Both the position numbers and the translations under genes were made by a program. Below, piece after piece: positions 41,512 to 49,139 of a stretch of 64,000 bases of DNA. Position 1 is the stretch's first letter. Every line of letters starts with the position of its first letter. Under the pieces are notes generated by a model, which was given only the letters and a program-made list of their open reading frames with translations, was not told the DNA's origin and ran no database searches. The DNA is from Lentzea cavernae. GTDB lineage: Bacteria; Actinomycetota; Actinomycetes; Mycobacteriales; Pseudonocardiaceae. Where the stretch lies: assembly GCF_014653695.1 (NCBI RefSeq), contig NZ_BNAR01000012.1, positions 124,001-188,000 on the forward strand. Reading direction: 5' to 3'.

Positions 41512-42745
41512 GGGCCTCGACGCTAGACGCGGTCGGCAGGTCCCGCATAGACCGCAGCGGCGAGAGCAGCAGCCACACCATCCCGGCCACCGAACCGACG
41601 AGCGAGACCCACATCGTCGGCACGATGCCGATCCACGAGCCGAGGCCGCCGCCCAGCAACGCGCCGAGCGGCGTCGCGCCCCACACCACCCAGCGGATCG
41701 AGGCGTTCATCCGGCCCAGCAGGTGATCGGGGCAGATCGCCTGCCGGTAGCTCACCTGGCCGACGTTGTAGACGACGATGCCGAACACGCTCACCGCCAG
41801 GCCGGCCATCGGCAGCACCAGTCCCCAGCCGTCCGAGATGAACGGCAGTGCGAGGGTGAACGGCCAGGTCAGGAGCGGGATGAGCCAGATCATCCTGGCC
41901 TGTCCGACGAGCAGTCCGATCCGGTGCGCGAACGCCGCGCCGAGCACACCGCCGACGCCGCCCGCGCTGAGCACCAGGCCCGCGGTGCCCTCGCTCAGGT
42001 TCACGGTCTGCAGCAGGAACAGGATCATCACGGCGTTCTGGATGCCGTGGAAGAAGTTCGACGTGCCGGTGCAGGCCACGATCATGCGCAGGGTGACGTT
42101 GCCGAAGACGAACCGCAGCCCCTCCATGATCTCGCGGCGCAGGTGCGGGTCGGGGTGGCGTTCGGGTGCCGGCTCGACCGTCTTGATCCGCACCAGGAAG
42201 AACGCCGAGCTCAGGTAGCCCACCCCGGTCGCGAGGACGCCGTTGGCCGCGCCGAGGAACTGCGACGCGTACCCGCCGATCGCGGGCCCGGACACCTCGG
42301 CGACCGAGAGGCTGGCCTGCAGCTTCGAGTTGCCCTCGACGAGCTGGCCGCGACCGACCAGCGAGGGCAGGTAGGACTGGTAGGCGACGTCGAAGAACAC
42401 GGTGCACACGCCCACCGCGAGGCTCACGACGATCAGCTGGGGCAGGTCGAGCAGGTCCAGCCACCACGCGACGGGCACGCTCAGCATCAGCGCGGCGCGG
42501 GCGACGTCCATCGCGATCATCAACGGCTTGCGGCGCATCCGGTCGACCCACACGCCCGCGGGCAGTCCGATGAGCAGGAACGCGATCGTGCTCGCGGCGG
42601 CGAGCAGCCCCATCTCGAACGGTGTCGCGTTCAGCGCTCCCGCCGCGAGCAGCGGGATCACCGTCATGCCGACGTTCGCGCCGAACTGGCTGATCGTGTC
42701 GCCGACCCAGAGCCTGCGGAAGTCGGGGTGCCCCCAAAGCGCCAT
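41504..42745 (-). CDS. MFS exporter (EntS/MFS_3 type)
   Basis: 413 residues, about 12 helices, with the MFS_3 pattern: N-terminus MALWGHPDFRRLWVGDTISQ, loop-2 GVWVDRMRRKPLMIAMD and DVAYQSYLPSLVGRGQLVEGNSKLQ-type segment after TM4. Members export siderophores, macrolides or other small molecules. Divergent from a small winged-helix regulator with a palindromic operator between them, so expression is probably repressed until the substrate is present. The lactonase gene follows with overlap. Confidence 0.88.
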   Translation of the reverse strand: MALWGHPDFRRLWVGDTISQFGANVGMTVIPLLAAGALNATPFEMGLLAAASTIAFLLIGLPAGVWVDRMRRKPLMIAMDVARAALMLSVPVAWWLDLLDLPQLIVVSLAVGVCTVFFDVAYQSYLPSLVGRGQLVEGNSKLQASLSVAEVSGPAIGGYASQFLGAANGVLATGVGYLSSAFFLVRIKTVEPAPERHPDPHLRREIMEGLRFVFGNVTLRMIVACTGTSNFFHGIQNAVMILFLLQTVNLSEGTAGLVLSAGGVGGVLGAAFAHRIGLLVGQARMIWLIPLLTWPFTLALPFISDGWGLVLPMAGLAVSVFGIVVYNVGQVSYRQAICPDHLLGRMNASIRWVVWGATPLGALLGGGLGSWIGIVPTMWVSLVGSVAGMVWLLLSPLRSMRDLPTASSVEAHG

Positions 42746-42763
42746 GCCGAGAAGTCTGCGCTG

Positions 42764-42787
42764 AGTGATTGGAAACTGTCAATCACT
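42764..42787. promoter_or_regulatory. Palindromic operator between MFS exporter and ArsR-like regulator
   Basis: AGTGATTG-N8-CAATCACT, a perfect 8-bp inverted repeat of the kind bound by ArsR/winged-helix dimers. It fills the -35 to -10 spacer region of the regulator's leaderless promoter and lies 18 nt upstream of the exporter start, so one bound dimer could block both. Confidence 0.75.
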
Positions 42788-42793
42788 TAGACT
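42788..42793 (+). promoter_or_regulatory. -10 box TAGACT of a leaderless promoter for the regulator
   Basis: TANNNT hexamer 6 nt before GTG 42800 and directly abutting the palindromic operator. Confidence 0.45.
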
Positions 42794-42799
42794 GCGAGC

Positions 42800-43300
42800 G
42801 TGCCACTCCCACGGAAGCGTCGTCCCGCGACGAGCGAGGAAGCCGCGGCTCTGAGCTCTGACCTGCGGTTGCGGATGATCCGCATGACGTTCGAGCGCCC
42901 GCTCACCAACAAGGAGCTGGCGCAGCGCCTGGGCAGGGACCCGGCCACGACGCTGCACCACGTGCGCAAGCTCGTCGCCGCCGGATTCCTGGAGGCGATG
43001 CCGCCCCGCGCGGGCAACAGGGGCGCGAAGGAGATCCCCTATCGGTCGACAGGGCTGTCGTGGCAGCTCGACAACAGCGAAAATGCGGTCGCCGTCGGCG
43101 AGGCGATGTTGCACGCTTTCCTCGGCGAGGTCGCCGACATCGGGCTCGGTGACGTGGATCAGAGCCGTCTGGTCGTGACCGTCGACCCGGAGGAACTAAA
43201 GCAGCGGCTCGCGTCGTTGATGGATGAGCTGGCCGCGAAACCTGTGAAGCCGGATGTTCCCCGTGTGGCGATCTACCTCGCGGTGTATCCGGGGGACTAA
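42800..43300 (+). CDS. ArsR-like winged-helix transcriptional regulator
   Basis: 166 residues. HTH in LRLRMIRMTFERPLTNKELAQRLGRDPATTLHHVRKLVAAGFLE, wing in the following Arg/Gly-rich segment; the C-terminal ~80 residues are a helical effector/dimer domain. Divergent from the MFS exporter with an AGTGATTG inverted repeat between, so it is the likely local repressor. The inducer is unknown. Ends 25 nt before hflX. Confidence 0.85.
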   Translation: MPLPRKRRPATSEEAAALSSDLRLRMIRMTFERPLTNKELAQRLGRDPATTLHHVRKLVAAGFLEAMPPRAGNRGAKEIPYRSTGLSWQLDNSENAVAVGEAMLHAFLGEVADIGLGDVDQSRLVVTVDPEELKQRLASLMDELAAKPVKPDVPRVAIYLAVYPGD

Positions 43301-43325
43301 CTGTCCGTGGGACGATGAAGGGCAA

Positions 43326-44786
43326 ATGACGGAAAACATCCAGAGCACAGAGTTCGACCCGGAGTTCGACTCGACGTGGGAAGAGGAGAACCTCTCCACC
43401 GGCGACTTCGAACGCGCCGAACGCGCCGCGCTGCGCCGAGTCGCGGGGTTGTCCACCGAGCTCGAGGACATCACCGAGGTCGAGTACCGGCAGCTCCGCC
43501 TGGAGCGGGTCGTGCTCGTCGGGGTGTGGACCGAGGGCACGGCCGCCGACTCCGACGCCTCGATGGCCGAGCTCGCGCGCCTCGCCGAGACCGCGGGTTC
43601 CGAGGTCCTCGAGGGCGTCGTGCAGCGGCGTGACAAGCCCGACGCGGCCACGTACATCGGCTCCGGCAAGGTCTCCGAGCTGCGCGACGTCGTGCAGTCG
43701 ACCGGCGCGGACACGGTGATCTGCGACGGCGAGCTCTCACCCGGCCAGCTGCGTCAGCTGGAGGAGAAGCTCAAGGTCAAGGTCATCGACCGCACCGCCC
43801 TGATCCTGGACATCTTCGCGCAGCACGCGCGGTCCAAGGAGGGCAAGGCGCAGGTCGAGCTGGCCCAGCTGCAGTACCTGATGCCGCGCCTGCGCGGCTG
43901 GGGTGAGACGTTGTCGCGCCAGGCCGGTGGTCGTGCCGGTGGCGGCAACGGCGGTGTGGGTCTGCGCGGTCCCGGTGAGACGAAGATCGAGACCGACCGC
44001 CGCCGGATCCGCGCGCGCATCTCGAAGCTGCGCCGTGAGATCGCCGCGATCAGCGTGATCCGCGAGACCAAGCGCGGCCGCCGCACGGCGAACGAGATCC
44101 CGAGCATCGCGATCGCCGGCTACACGAACGCGGGCAAGTCGTCGCTGCTCAACGCGCTGACGGGCGCCGGTGTCCTGGTGGAGGACGCGCTGTTCGCCAC
44201 CCTCGACCCGACGACACGCCGCGCGCTGACGCCGGAAGGCCTGCCGTACACGCTGACGGACACGGTCGGCTTCGTCCGGCACCTGCCGCACCAGCTGGTC
44301 GAGGCGTTCCGCTCCACGCTGGAGGAGGTCGGCCAGTCCGACCTGCTCGTGCACGTGGTCGACGGCTCCGACGGCATGCCGGAGAAGCAGGTCAAGGCCG
44401 TGCGCGAGGTGCTCGCCGAGATCAACGACAAGAACGACACGCCGATGCCGCGTGAACTGCTCGTCGTGAACAAGATCGACGCGGTGGGCGACCTGGGCAT
44501 GGCGCGGCTGCGGCACCTGTTTCCGGACGCGTCGTTCGTGTCGGCGCACTCGGGCCTCGGCATCGAGGAGCTGCGGGTCCGCATCGCCGAGCTGATGCCC
44601 CGTCCCGAGGTCGTGGTCGAGGCCCTCGTGCCGTACGCGCGCGGCGAGGTCGTCGCCCGCGTGCACCGCGACGGCGAGGTGCTGTCCGAGAAGCACGTGG
44701 AGTCGGGCACGCTGCTCAGCGCCCGCGTGCGCCCGGACCTCGCCAACGTGCTCGAGGAGTTCGCGACGAACGGGACGCCTGCTTGA
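43326..44786 (+). CDS. hflX: GTPase HflX
   Basis: 486 residues. N-terminal HflX domain (KPDAATYIGSGKVSEL, DGELSPGQLRQLE, ALILDIFAQHARSKEGKAQVE), Gly-rich linker, and a G domain with GYTNAGKSSLLN (G1), DTVGFVRHLPHQLVEAF (G3) and NKID (G4). HflX binds ribosomes, splits stalled 70S particles and contributes to heat and antibiotic tolerance. ATG 43326 is the preferred start; the frame is open to 43254. The long acidic N-terminus is usual for actinobacterial HflX. Confidence 0.96.
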   Translation: MTENIQSTEFDPEFDSTWEEENLSTGDFERAERAALRRVAGLSTELEDITEVEYRQLRLERVVLVGVWTEGTAADSDASMAELARLAETAGSEVLEGVVQRRDKPDAATYIGSGKVSELRDVVQSTGADTVICDGELSPGQLRQLEEKLKVKVIDRTALILDIFAQHARSKEGKAQVELAQLQYLMPRLRGWGETLSRQAGGRAGGGNGGVGLRGPGETKIETDRRRIRARISKLRREIAAISVIRETKRGRRTANEIPSIAIAGYTNAGKSSLLNALTGAGVLVEDALFATLDPTTRRALTPEGLPYTLTDTVGFVRHLPHQLVEAFRSTLEEVGQSDLLVHVVDGSDGMPEKQVKAVREVLAEINDKNDTPMPRELLVVNKIDAVGDLGMARLRHLFPDASFVSAHSGLGIEELRVRIAELMPRPEVVVEALVPYARGEVVARVHRDGEVLSEKHVESGTLLSARVRPDLANVLEEFATNGTPA

Positions 44787-45739
44787 TCCTCCCGCCTCCA
44801 CCGGTGGACGTGTGCCCGGTAGCCATGCAGGAGCTCTCCGGGCTCACGTCCGACGGCAAGCAGTTCTTCGCCGTCAGCGACAGCGACAACGGCACGCTGC
44901 GCATCCAGGTCATGGGCCGTGACTGCGTGGTGACGCGCACGATCACCGCGCCCGTCGACCCGTACGACGTCGAAGACCTGGCGATGACGCCGGACGGCAC
45001 CCTCTGGGCGTCCGACACCGGCGACAACGGCAAGTCCCGCTCCACGGTCGCCTTGCACAAGGTCTCGCCTTCCGGCGCCGTGGAGCGGTTCCGCGTCACC
45101 TACCCGGACGGCAAGCACGACGCCGAGGCGCTGCTGATCGACAAGTCCGGCACCCCGTACATCATCACCAAGGAACCCCTCGGCTCCGCACTGGTATATC
45201 GCCCGACGGCCCCGCTCCGAACTGATATATCGGTGCCGTTGGAGCAGGTCACGCGCGTGTCGCTGTCGTCGACGGACACCCCGGGCGGCCCCCTGGAGGG
45301 CACCCTCGACTCGCGCCTGGTGACGGGAGCCGCCTCCACGGCCGACGGCTCCGTCATCGCCCTGCGCACCTACACCGACGCGTACCTCTACCCGGTCCCC
45401 GACGGCGACATCGTCAAGGCCCTGTCCGGAGACCCGGTCCGCGTGCCGTTGCCGAACGAACCCCAGGGCGAGGCCATCGCGTTCGACCCGGACGGCACCC
45501 TGCTCTCCGCCTCCGAAGGCACCGGCACCCCGATCCGCGCCGTGGCGGGCGCCGCGGCCCTGGCCCAGCCACCCGCGCCGACGACCACGACACCCCCGCC
45601 GGCCGCCGACCAGCAGCAAGCCGCGCCACCGGAACCGTCCGGCGGCTCCTGGCAGAACTGGCCCCTGGCGCTGACCCTGGGCGGCCTCGTGCTCGTCGCC
45701 GCCCTGGTCATCGGTCTCCGCTTCCGCCGCAGGGCCTGA
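44783..45739 (+). CDS. Beta-propeller-like protein with C-terminal membrane anchor
   Basis: 318 residues. Repeating propeller-like strands (ELSGLTSDGKQFFAVSDSDNG, VEDLAMTPDGTLWASDTGDN, HDAEALLIDKSGTPYIITKEP, QGEAIAFDPDGTLLSAS), then a Pro/Thr/Gln-rich stalk and a C-terminal helix (WPLALTLGGLVLVAALVIGL) with tail RFRRRA. That layout is typical of surface proteins, but no N-terminal signal peptide is present from the TTG start, which overlaps the hflX stop. Homologues usually carry one, so the true start may lie inside hflX or secretion may be atypical. Two GATATATC-type sites lie inside it. Confidence 0.7.
   Translation: MILPPPPVDVCPVAMQELSGLTSDGKQFFAVSDSDNGTLRIQVMGRDCVVTRTITAPVDPYDVEDLAMTPDGTLWASDTGDNGKSRSTVALHKVSPSGAVERFRVTYPDGKHDAEALLIDKSGTPYIITKEPLGSALVYRPTAPLRTDISVPLEQVTRVSLSSTDTPGGPLEGTLDSRLVTGAASTADGSVIALRTYTDAYLYPVPDGDIVKALSGDPVRVPLPNEPQGEAIAFDPDGTLLSASEGTGTPIRAVAGAAALAQPPAPTTTTPPPAADQQQAAPPEPSGGSWQNWPLALTLGGLVLVAALVIGLRFRRRA
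45191..45233. repeat. Two intragenic GATATATC-type sites, 31 bp apart
   Basis: CTGGTATATCGC (45191-45202) and CTGATATATCGG (45222-45233), same orientation and almost three helical turns apart, inside the propeller gene. The second forces an ATA Ile codon (T-D-I-S). Confidence 0.7.
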
Positions 45740-46849
45740 TCAGTCCCAGGCGACGGGCATCCGCTCCAGCCCGCCGATCACCAGACTCGCCCGGTGCGGC
45801 AGCTCGTCCTCGGCCACGGCCAGCCTCAGCTCCGGGAACCGCGTGAAGAGCGCCGGAAAGGCGATCTTCAACTCGATCCGCGCGAGGTGCTGCCCGATGC
45901 ACTGGTGGATGCCGTGCCCGAACGCGAGGTGCCCGGCCGTTCCCCGCGCCAGGTCGAGGACGTCCGGATCGGCGTAGCGAGCCGGATCGCGGTTCGCCGA
46001 CCCCAGCTCGACGAACACGGTGTCACCGGCACGCACGACGACGCCGTCGATCTCGACGTCCTCCAACGCCGTCCGCGCCGTCGCGGGCGTCAAACTGATA
46101 TATCGGAGCAGCTCCTCGACGGCCGCGCCGGGATCGGCGAGCATCGCCTCCACCCGCGCCGGCTCCCGCAGCAGCTCCAGCGCGCCGAGCGACAACATGT
46201 TCGTCGTCGTGTCGAGCCCGCCGCCGAGCAACGCCATGCCCATCGCGGCCATCTCGTCGTCGGTCAGGTCGCTGCCGCTGTTGACCAGATCGCTGAGCAC
46301 GTCGTCCGTCGGCTGTGCGCGTTTCGCGGCGACCATCTCCAGCATGAACCGCTGAAGCCGCTCGAACGCCGCGAACATGGCCGCGCCTCCGTCGACCTCC
46401 GCGCCGCTGGCCGCGGTCAAGAGCATCGCGTCCTGCTGGAACTCCGTTCGCCGCTCGTAGGGAACTCCCAGCAGTTCGCAGATCATCAGCCCGGGTACCG
46501 GCACCGCGAAGTGCTCGACCAGGTCCGCGGGCGACCCCTGCGCCGCCAGCACGTCGAGGTGCCCGGCCGTGATCACCTCGAGCCGCTCGGCCAGCAACCG
46601 CATCCGCCGCACCGTGAACTGCCCGGTCAGCCTGCTCCGGTACCGCGTGTGGTCCGGCGGGTCGTGGTCGGTGAACGCACCGGGCGGCGACGGCGGCGCG
46701 TCACCGGGGCTCCCCGGCCCGAACGGGTTGTGCATCAGGTCCGGCCTGATGCTGAACCGCCCGTCCGCCAGCACCGCGCGCACAGTCGCGTGGTCGTGCG
46801 CCCGCCAGCCGACGTGCCCGTCCGGATACGTCATCGGACTCAGTGGCAT
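45740..46849 (-). CDS. Cytochrome P450
   Basis: 369 residues, a class I bacterial P450. I-helix LGGGLDTTTNM (O2-activation Asp-Thr), K-helix ExxR in VEELLRYIS, haem-binding loop FGHGIHQCIGQHLAR with the Cys ligand. Oxidises an unknown small molecule; ferredoxin and reductase are not encoded nearby. ATG 46849 is preferred (AAGGGGGAG upstream); an ATG at 46864 lies inside the neighbouring repeat. Contains one GATATATC site. Somewhat shorter than the usual ~400 residues, at the N-terminus. Confidence 0.92.
   Translation of the reverse strand: MPLSPMTYPDGHVGWRAHDHATVRAVLADGRFSIRPDLMHNPFGPGSPGDAPPSPPGAFTDHDPPDHTRYRSRLTGQFTVRRMRLLAERLEVITAGHLDVLAAQGSPADLVEHFAVPVPGLMICELLGVPYERRTEFQQDAMLLTAASGAEVDGGAAMFAAFERLQRFMLEMVAAKRAQPTDDVLSDLVNSGSDLTDDEMAAMGMALLGGGLDTTTNMLSLGALELLREPARVEAMLADPGAAVEELLRYISLTPATARTALEDVEIDGVVVRAGDTVFVELGSANRDPARYADPDVLDLARGTAGHLAFGHGIHQCIGQHLARIELKIAFPALFTRFPELRLAVAEDELPHRASLVIGGLERMPVAWD
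46095..46106. repeat. Intragenic GATATATC palindrome
   Basis: CTGATATATCGG inside the P450 gene, read on the minus strand as R-Y-I-S. Confidence 0.75.
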
Positions 46850-46858
46850 CGCTCCCCC

Positions 46859-46928
46859 TTGCAACGAGTTCTTTCCCCTCTCTGCAAGCTAAAAACGTTT
46901 GCGGACGAAGTCAAAAGACTCATTGCAA
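46859..46928. repeat. Dispersed repeat, copy 4 (asymmetric form)
   Basis: AAAACGTTTGCGGACGAAG then TCAAAAGACTCATTGCAA, nearly identical over 37 nt to the copy at 19.66 kb. A diverged left arm, TTGCAACGAGTTCTTT (46859-46874), could still pair with the right arm across a long loop. It fills the divergent promoter region between the P450 and the HTH regulator, so here it cannot be a simple terminator. Confidence 0.85.
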
Positions 46929-46957
46929 TGGCCTGAGGAGCAAGGCACCATGATGTT

Positions 46958-47698
46958 GTGCCTGGTAAGCGGCTAGACGACGAAGAACGGCAGCTCATCG
47001 CCCAGTTCCTCTGGGACGGGCTGGGGTACTCCGAAATCGGGAGGCGGTTGCAAAGGCCTGCGTCCACGATCCAGCGCGAAGTGGTCCGCAACGGCGGGCA
47101 CAACAACTATCGGCCGGGCGCCGCGCACCGTGCTGCGAGCGAGCGGGCGATGCGCCGGATGCCCGCCGTGGACGACCTCGACGTCGACGACGAGGCGTAC
47201 TCGTTCGACCGGAGCCCCGGGAAGGTGCAGGAGTTCCACCTGAGGCTGGTCGCCATGTTCCGGCAGACCGGGCTGTCGCACACGGCGGCGCGGGTCCTCG
47301 CCGAGATCTTCATGACCGACAAGGGCAGCCTGACGGCGACGGAACTGGTGCTGCGGCTGTCGGTCAGCCCGGGCACGGTCTCGCGGTCGACGGCGTACCT
47401 GCAGAGCATCGACCTGCTGCGCGCCGAACGCGACGGCAAGCGGATGCGCTACTTCCTGGACGACGACCTCTGGTACCGGGCGTGGCTGTCCAGCGCGCAG
47501 CGCAACTCGACCTGGGCGGACACCGGACTGGACGGTGCCGAGATCTTCGGTCTCGGCACGCCGGTCGGTGCCCGCCTCAAGGACATGGGTCAGTTCTTCG
47601 CGTTCGTCGTCGTGGACATGGAGTCCACGCGGCAGAAGTGGCTCGACTTCTTCGAGAAGAAGAAACGGGCCCGCGGAGAAGTCACGGAAGACGCCTGA
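46958..47698 (+). CDS. Regulator with IS30-type HTH fused to a MarR/GbsR-like winged helix
   Basis: 246 residues. Residues ~5-60 (DDEERQLIAQFLWDGLGYSE, then IGRRLQRPASTIQREVVRNGG and YRPGAAHRAASERAM) match the N-terminal HTH of IS30 transposases; residues ~85-170 are a MarR/GbsR-type winged helix (LSHTAARVLAEIFMTDKGSLTA ... LSVSPGTVSRSTAYLQ). No transposase catalytic domain remains. Start GTG 46958 is the only good in-frame start, yet the best ribosome site (GAGGAG, 46935-46940) is spaced for ATG 46950, which opens an 8-codon frame ending at 46976; coupling through this mini-ORF is possible. Converges on lexA with a 17-nt overlap. Confidence 0.8.
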   Translation: MPGKRLDDEERQLIAQFLWDGLGYSEIGRRLQRPASTIQREVVRNGGHNNYRPGAAHRAASERAMRRMPAVDDLDVDDEAYSFDRSPGKVQEFHLRLVAMFRQTGLSHTAARVLAEIFMTDKGSLTATELVLRLSVSPGTVSRSTAYLQSIDLLRAERDGKRMRYFLDDDLWYRAWLSSAQRNSTWADTGLDGAEIFGLGTPVGARLKDMGQFFAFVVVDMESTRQKWLDFFEKKKRARGEVTEDA

Positions 47699-48374
47699 GC
47701 ACGGTCACGACCTTGCCGAGGATGGTGGCCTCGTCGCCGTTGATCGGCTGGTAGGCCGGGTTGTGCGGCATCAGCCACACGTGCCCGTCCTTGCGCTTGA
47801 ACGTCTTCACGGTCGCCTCGCCGTCGATCATGGCGGCGACGATCTCGCCCTGGTCGGCCGTGGGCTGCTTGCGGATCACGACCCAGTCGCCGTCGGTGAT
47901 CGCGGCGTCGACCATCGAGTCGCCGACGACGCGCAGCAGGAACAGCTCACCCTCGCCGACGATCTCGCGCGGCAGCGGGAACACGTCCTCGATCGACTCC
48001 TCTGCCAGGATCGGGCCACCGGCAGCGATCCGGCCGAGCATCGGCACGTACGCGGGCGTCGGCTTGGACATCGGGTCGAGACCGGCGTCGATCTCGTTGG
48101 GCAGCATCCCGACCGCGCGCGGGCGGTTCGGGTCGCGGCGCAGGAAGCCCTTACGTTCCAACGCGCGCAATTGGTATGCGACGGACGAAGTCGACGTGAG
48201 GCCCACGGCCTCACCGATCTCGCGCACGCTCGGCGGGTAGCCGAAACGGTCGACCCAATCGCGGATCACGTCGAGCACCTTGCGCTGACGCAGAGTCAGG
48301 CCGGCGTTTCCCGCGATCTCGTTCACCTGTGTCTCCACAAGAGCGGGATCCGGGTCGATCGTCTTGCCTGCCAC
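47682..48374 (-). CDS. lexA: SOS repressor LexA
   Basis: 230 residues. N-terminal winged HTH (LTLRQRKVLDVIRDWVDRFG, PPSVREIGEAVGL, TSTSSVAYQLRAL); self-cleavage site Ala-Gly in GRIAAGGPI; catalytic Ser in VGDSMVDA and Lys in ATVKTFKRKDG. Represses recA, its own gene and the divergent small membrane protein until RecA filaments stimulate cleavage. GTG 48374 is chosen for GAGGAGGA 9 nt upstream and the usual LexA N-terminus; an upstream frame continues to 48710. One SOS box (one mismatch) lies 92 nt upstream. Confidence 0.98.
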   Translation of the reverse strand: MAGKTIDPDPALVETQVNEIAGNAGLTLRQRKVLDVIRDWVDRFGYPPSVREIGEAVGLTSTSSVAYQLRALERKGFLRRDPNRPRAVGMLPNEIDAGLDPMSKPTPAYVPMLGRIAAGGPILAEESIEDVFPLPREIVGEGELFLLRVVGDSMVDAAITDGDWVVIRKQPTADQGEIVAAMIDGEATVKTFKRKDGHVWLMPHNPAYQPINGDEATILGKVVTVLRRLP

Positions 48375-48465
48375 GGTCGCTGTCCTCCTCGCCGCCCCCA
48401 GTTCGAATGGGATTCCGGCCTCCGTCGATCTTCGTGCTCGACGGTAGTCGTGTTTGCTGCGCAGA

Positions 48466-48481
48466 TCAAACACCTGTTCGA
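48466..48481. promoter_or_regulatory. LexA operator, lexA side
   Basis: TCAAAC-ACCT-GTTCGA, one mismatch to the SOS box. It is nearer lexA (start 48374) and is taken as the autoregulatory site. Confidence 0.8.
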
Positions 48482-48546
48482 GGTATTTGGGCGCGTGTTG
48501 TGGCGTTCGGAGAGCGGGTCTGGTAGAAATTCGCACGGACGTTCGA

Positions 48547-48562
48547 TCGAACCCCTGTTCGA
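48547..48562. promoter_or_regulatory. LexA operator of the small SOS gene
   Basis: TCGAAC-CCCT-GTTCGA, a perfect SOS box, 32 nt upstream of the start of the small membrane protein gene. Confidence 0.92.
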
Positions 48563-48593
48563 TCAAGGTGGTTGACCTGCGATGGAGGTCGTG

Positions 48594-48866
48594 ATGGCGG
48601 TGCTCGTCGAGAAGCGTTTGCGCGTTGTCGAGGACGCGGATGTCGCAGCGGGGCGTCCACTCCGTTCGGGGCCCCGGGTCATGCCGCGCCGTCCGGCCAC
48701 GCGGCCGCACCAGGTCGTCGTGCCCGCCACGCGCGAGTCGAGCTCGTGCGAGGTCCGGCCGAAGCGCGAGTCGGTGTTCGAACTCGTCGCCGTCGGTGTC
48801 TTGAGCGCGTTGACGGTCGTGGCGCTCGGAGTGCTCTACCTACAGCAGGCGGGGGTCACTCCGTAG
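48594..48866 (+). CDS. Small SOS-controlled single-pass membrane protein (ChiZ/DivS/YneA position)
   Basis: 90 residues: a basic N-terminal region of ~60 residues rich in Arg and Pro (PRRPATRPHQVVVPATRES) and one C-terminal membrane helix (VFELVAVGVLSALTVVALGVLYL) with only ~8 residues beyond it. Divergent from lexA, under a perfect SOS box and upstream of nrdR: the position of the SOS cell-division inhibitors Rv2719c/ChiZ of mycobacteria, DivS of corynebacteria and YneA of Bacillus. Unlike ChiZ and YneA it has no LysM domain, and none is encoded out of frame downstream. Start ATG 48594 (GGAGG 5 nt upstream) or 48582. A division-inhibitor role is inferred from position. Confidence 0.8.
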   Translation: MAVLVEKRLRVVEDADVAAGRPLRSGPRVMPRRPATRPHQVVVPATRESSSCEVRPKRESVFELVAVGVLSALTVVALGVLYLQQAGVTP

Positions 48867-48893
48867 GCCTGCCCCCACATCTTGTGTTTCGCC

Positions 48894-48935
48894 GCCCGTC
48901 GTGACGTGAACGCTCCGTCATCGGCGGGCTTTTTT
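48894..48935 (+). terminator. Intrinsic terminator with T-tract
   Basis: GCCCGTCGTGACG / CGTCATCGGCGGGC stem followed by six T's (48930-48935), downstream of the small SOS gene. A U-tract terminator is rare in such GC-rich DNA. It should separate the SOS gene from nrdRJ. Confidence 0.8.
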
Positions 48936-49032
48936 GCGTAATCGCCGCTGATCGTCGGCGGTTCGCCCAACAGGGTGACACGCGATGCGTCGTGTCGAGT
49001 TGCGCAGGGGTTGGGTTGCGATCTAGGTTCTA

Positions 49033-49048
49033 CCCCTACATCTAGTGG
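49033..49048. promoter_or_regulatory. Candidate NrdR box upstream of nrdR-nrdJ
   Basis: CCCCTACATCTAGTGG; on the other strand it matches the NrdR-box consensus ACACWATATATWGTGT at 11 of 16 positions. A much weaker second match is at 49054-49069. NrdR boxes normally come in pairs, so the call is tentative. I saw no cobalamin riboswitch in this leader (48936-49139). Confidence 0.4.
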
Positions 49049-49139
49049 TTGCACCGTTGTAAGTAGTCCACAGGTTGTGGGTAACCCGACCAGTGAGGCT
49101 GCTGCGATGGATGCTGCGCGGGGGAAGGGGTGAGGTGGC

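Noticed and set aside
46950..46976. Eight-codon ORF MMLCLVSG as a gene
   Set aside because: Too short to call as a gene; mentioned as a possible coupling leader because the ribosome site is well spaced for it.
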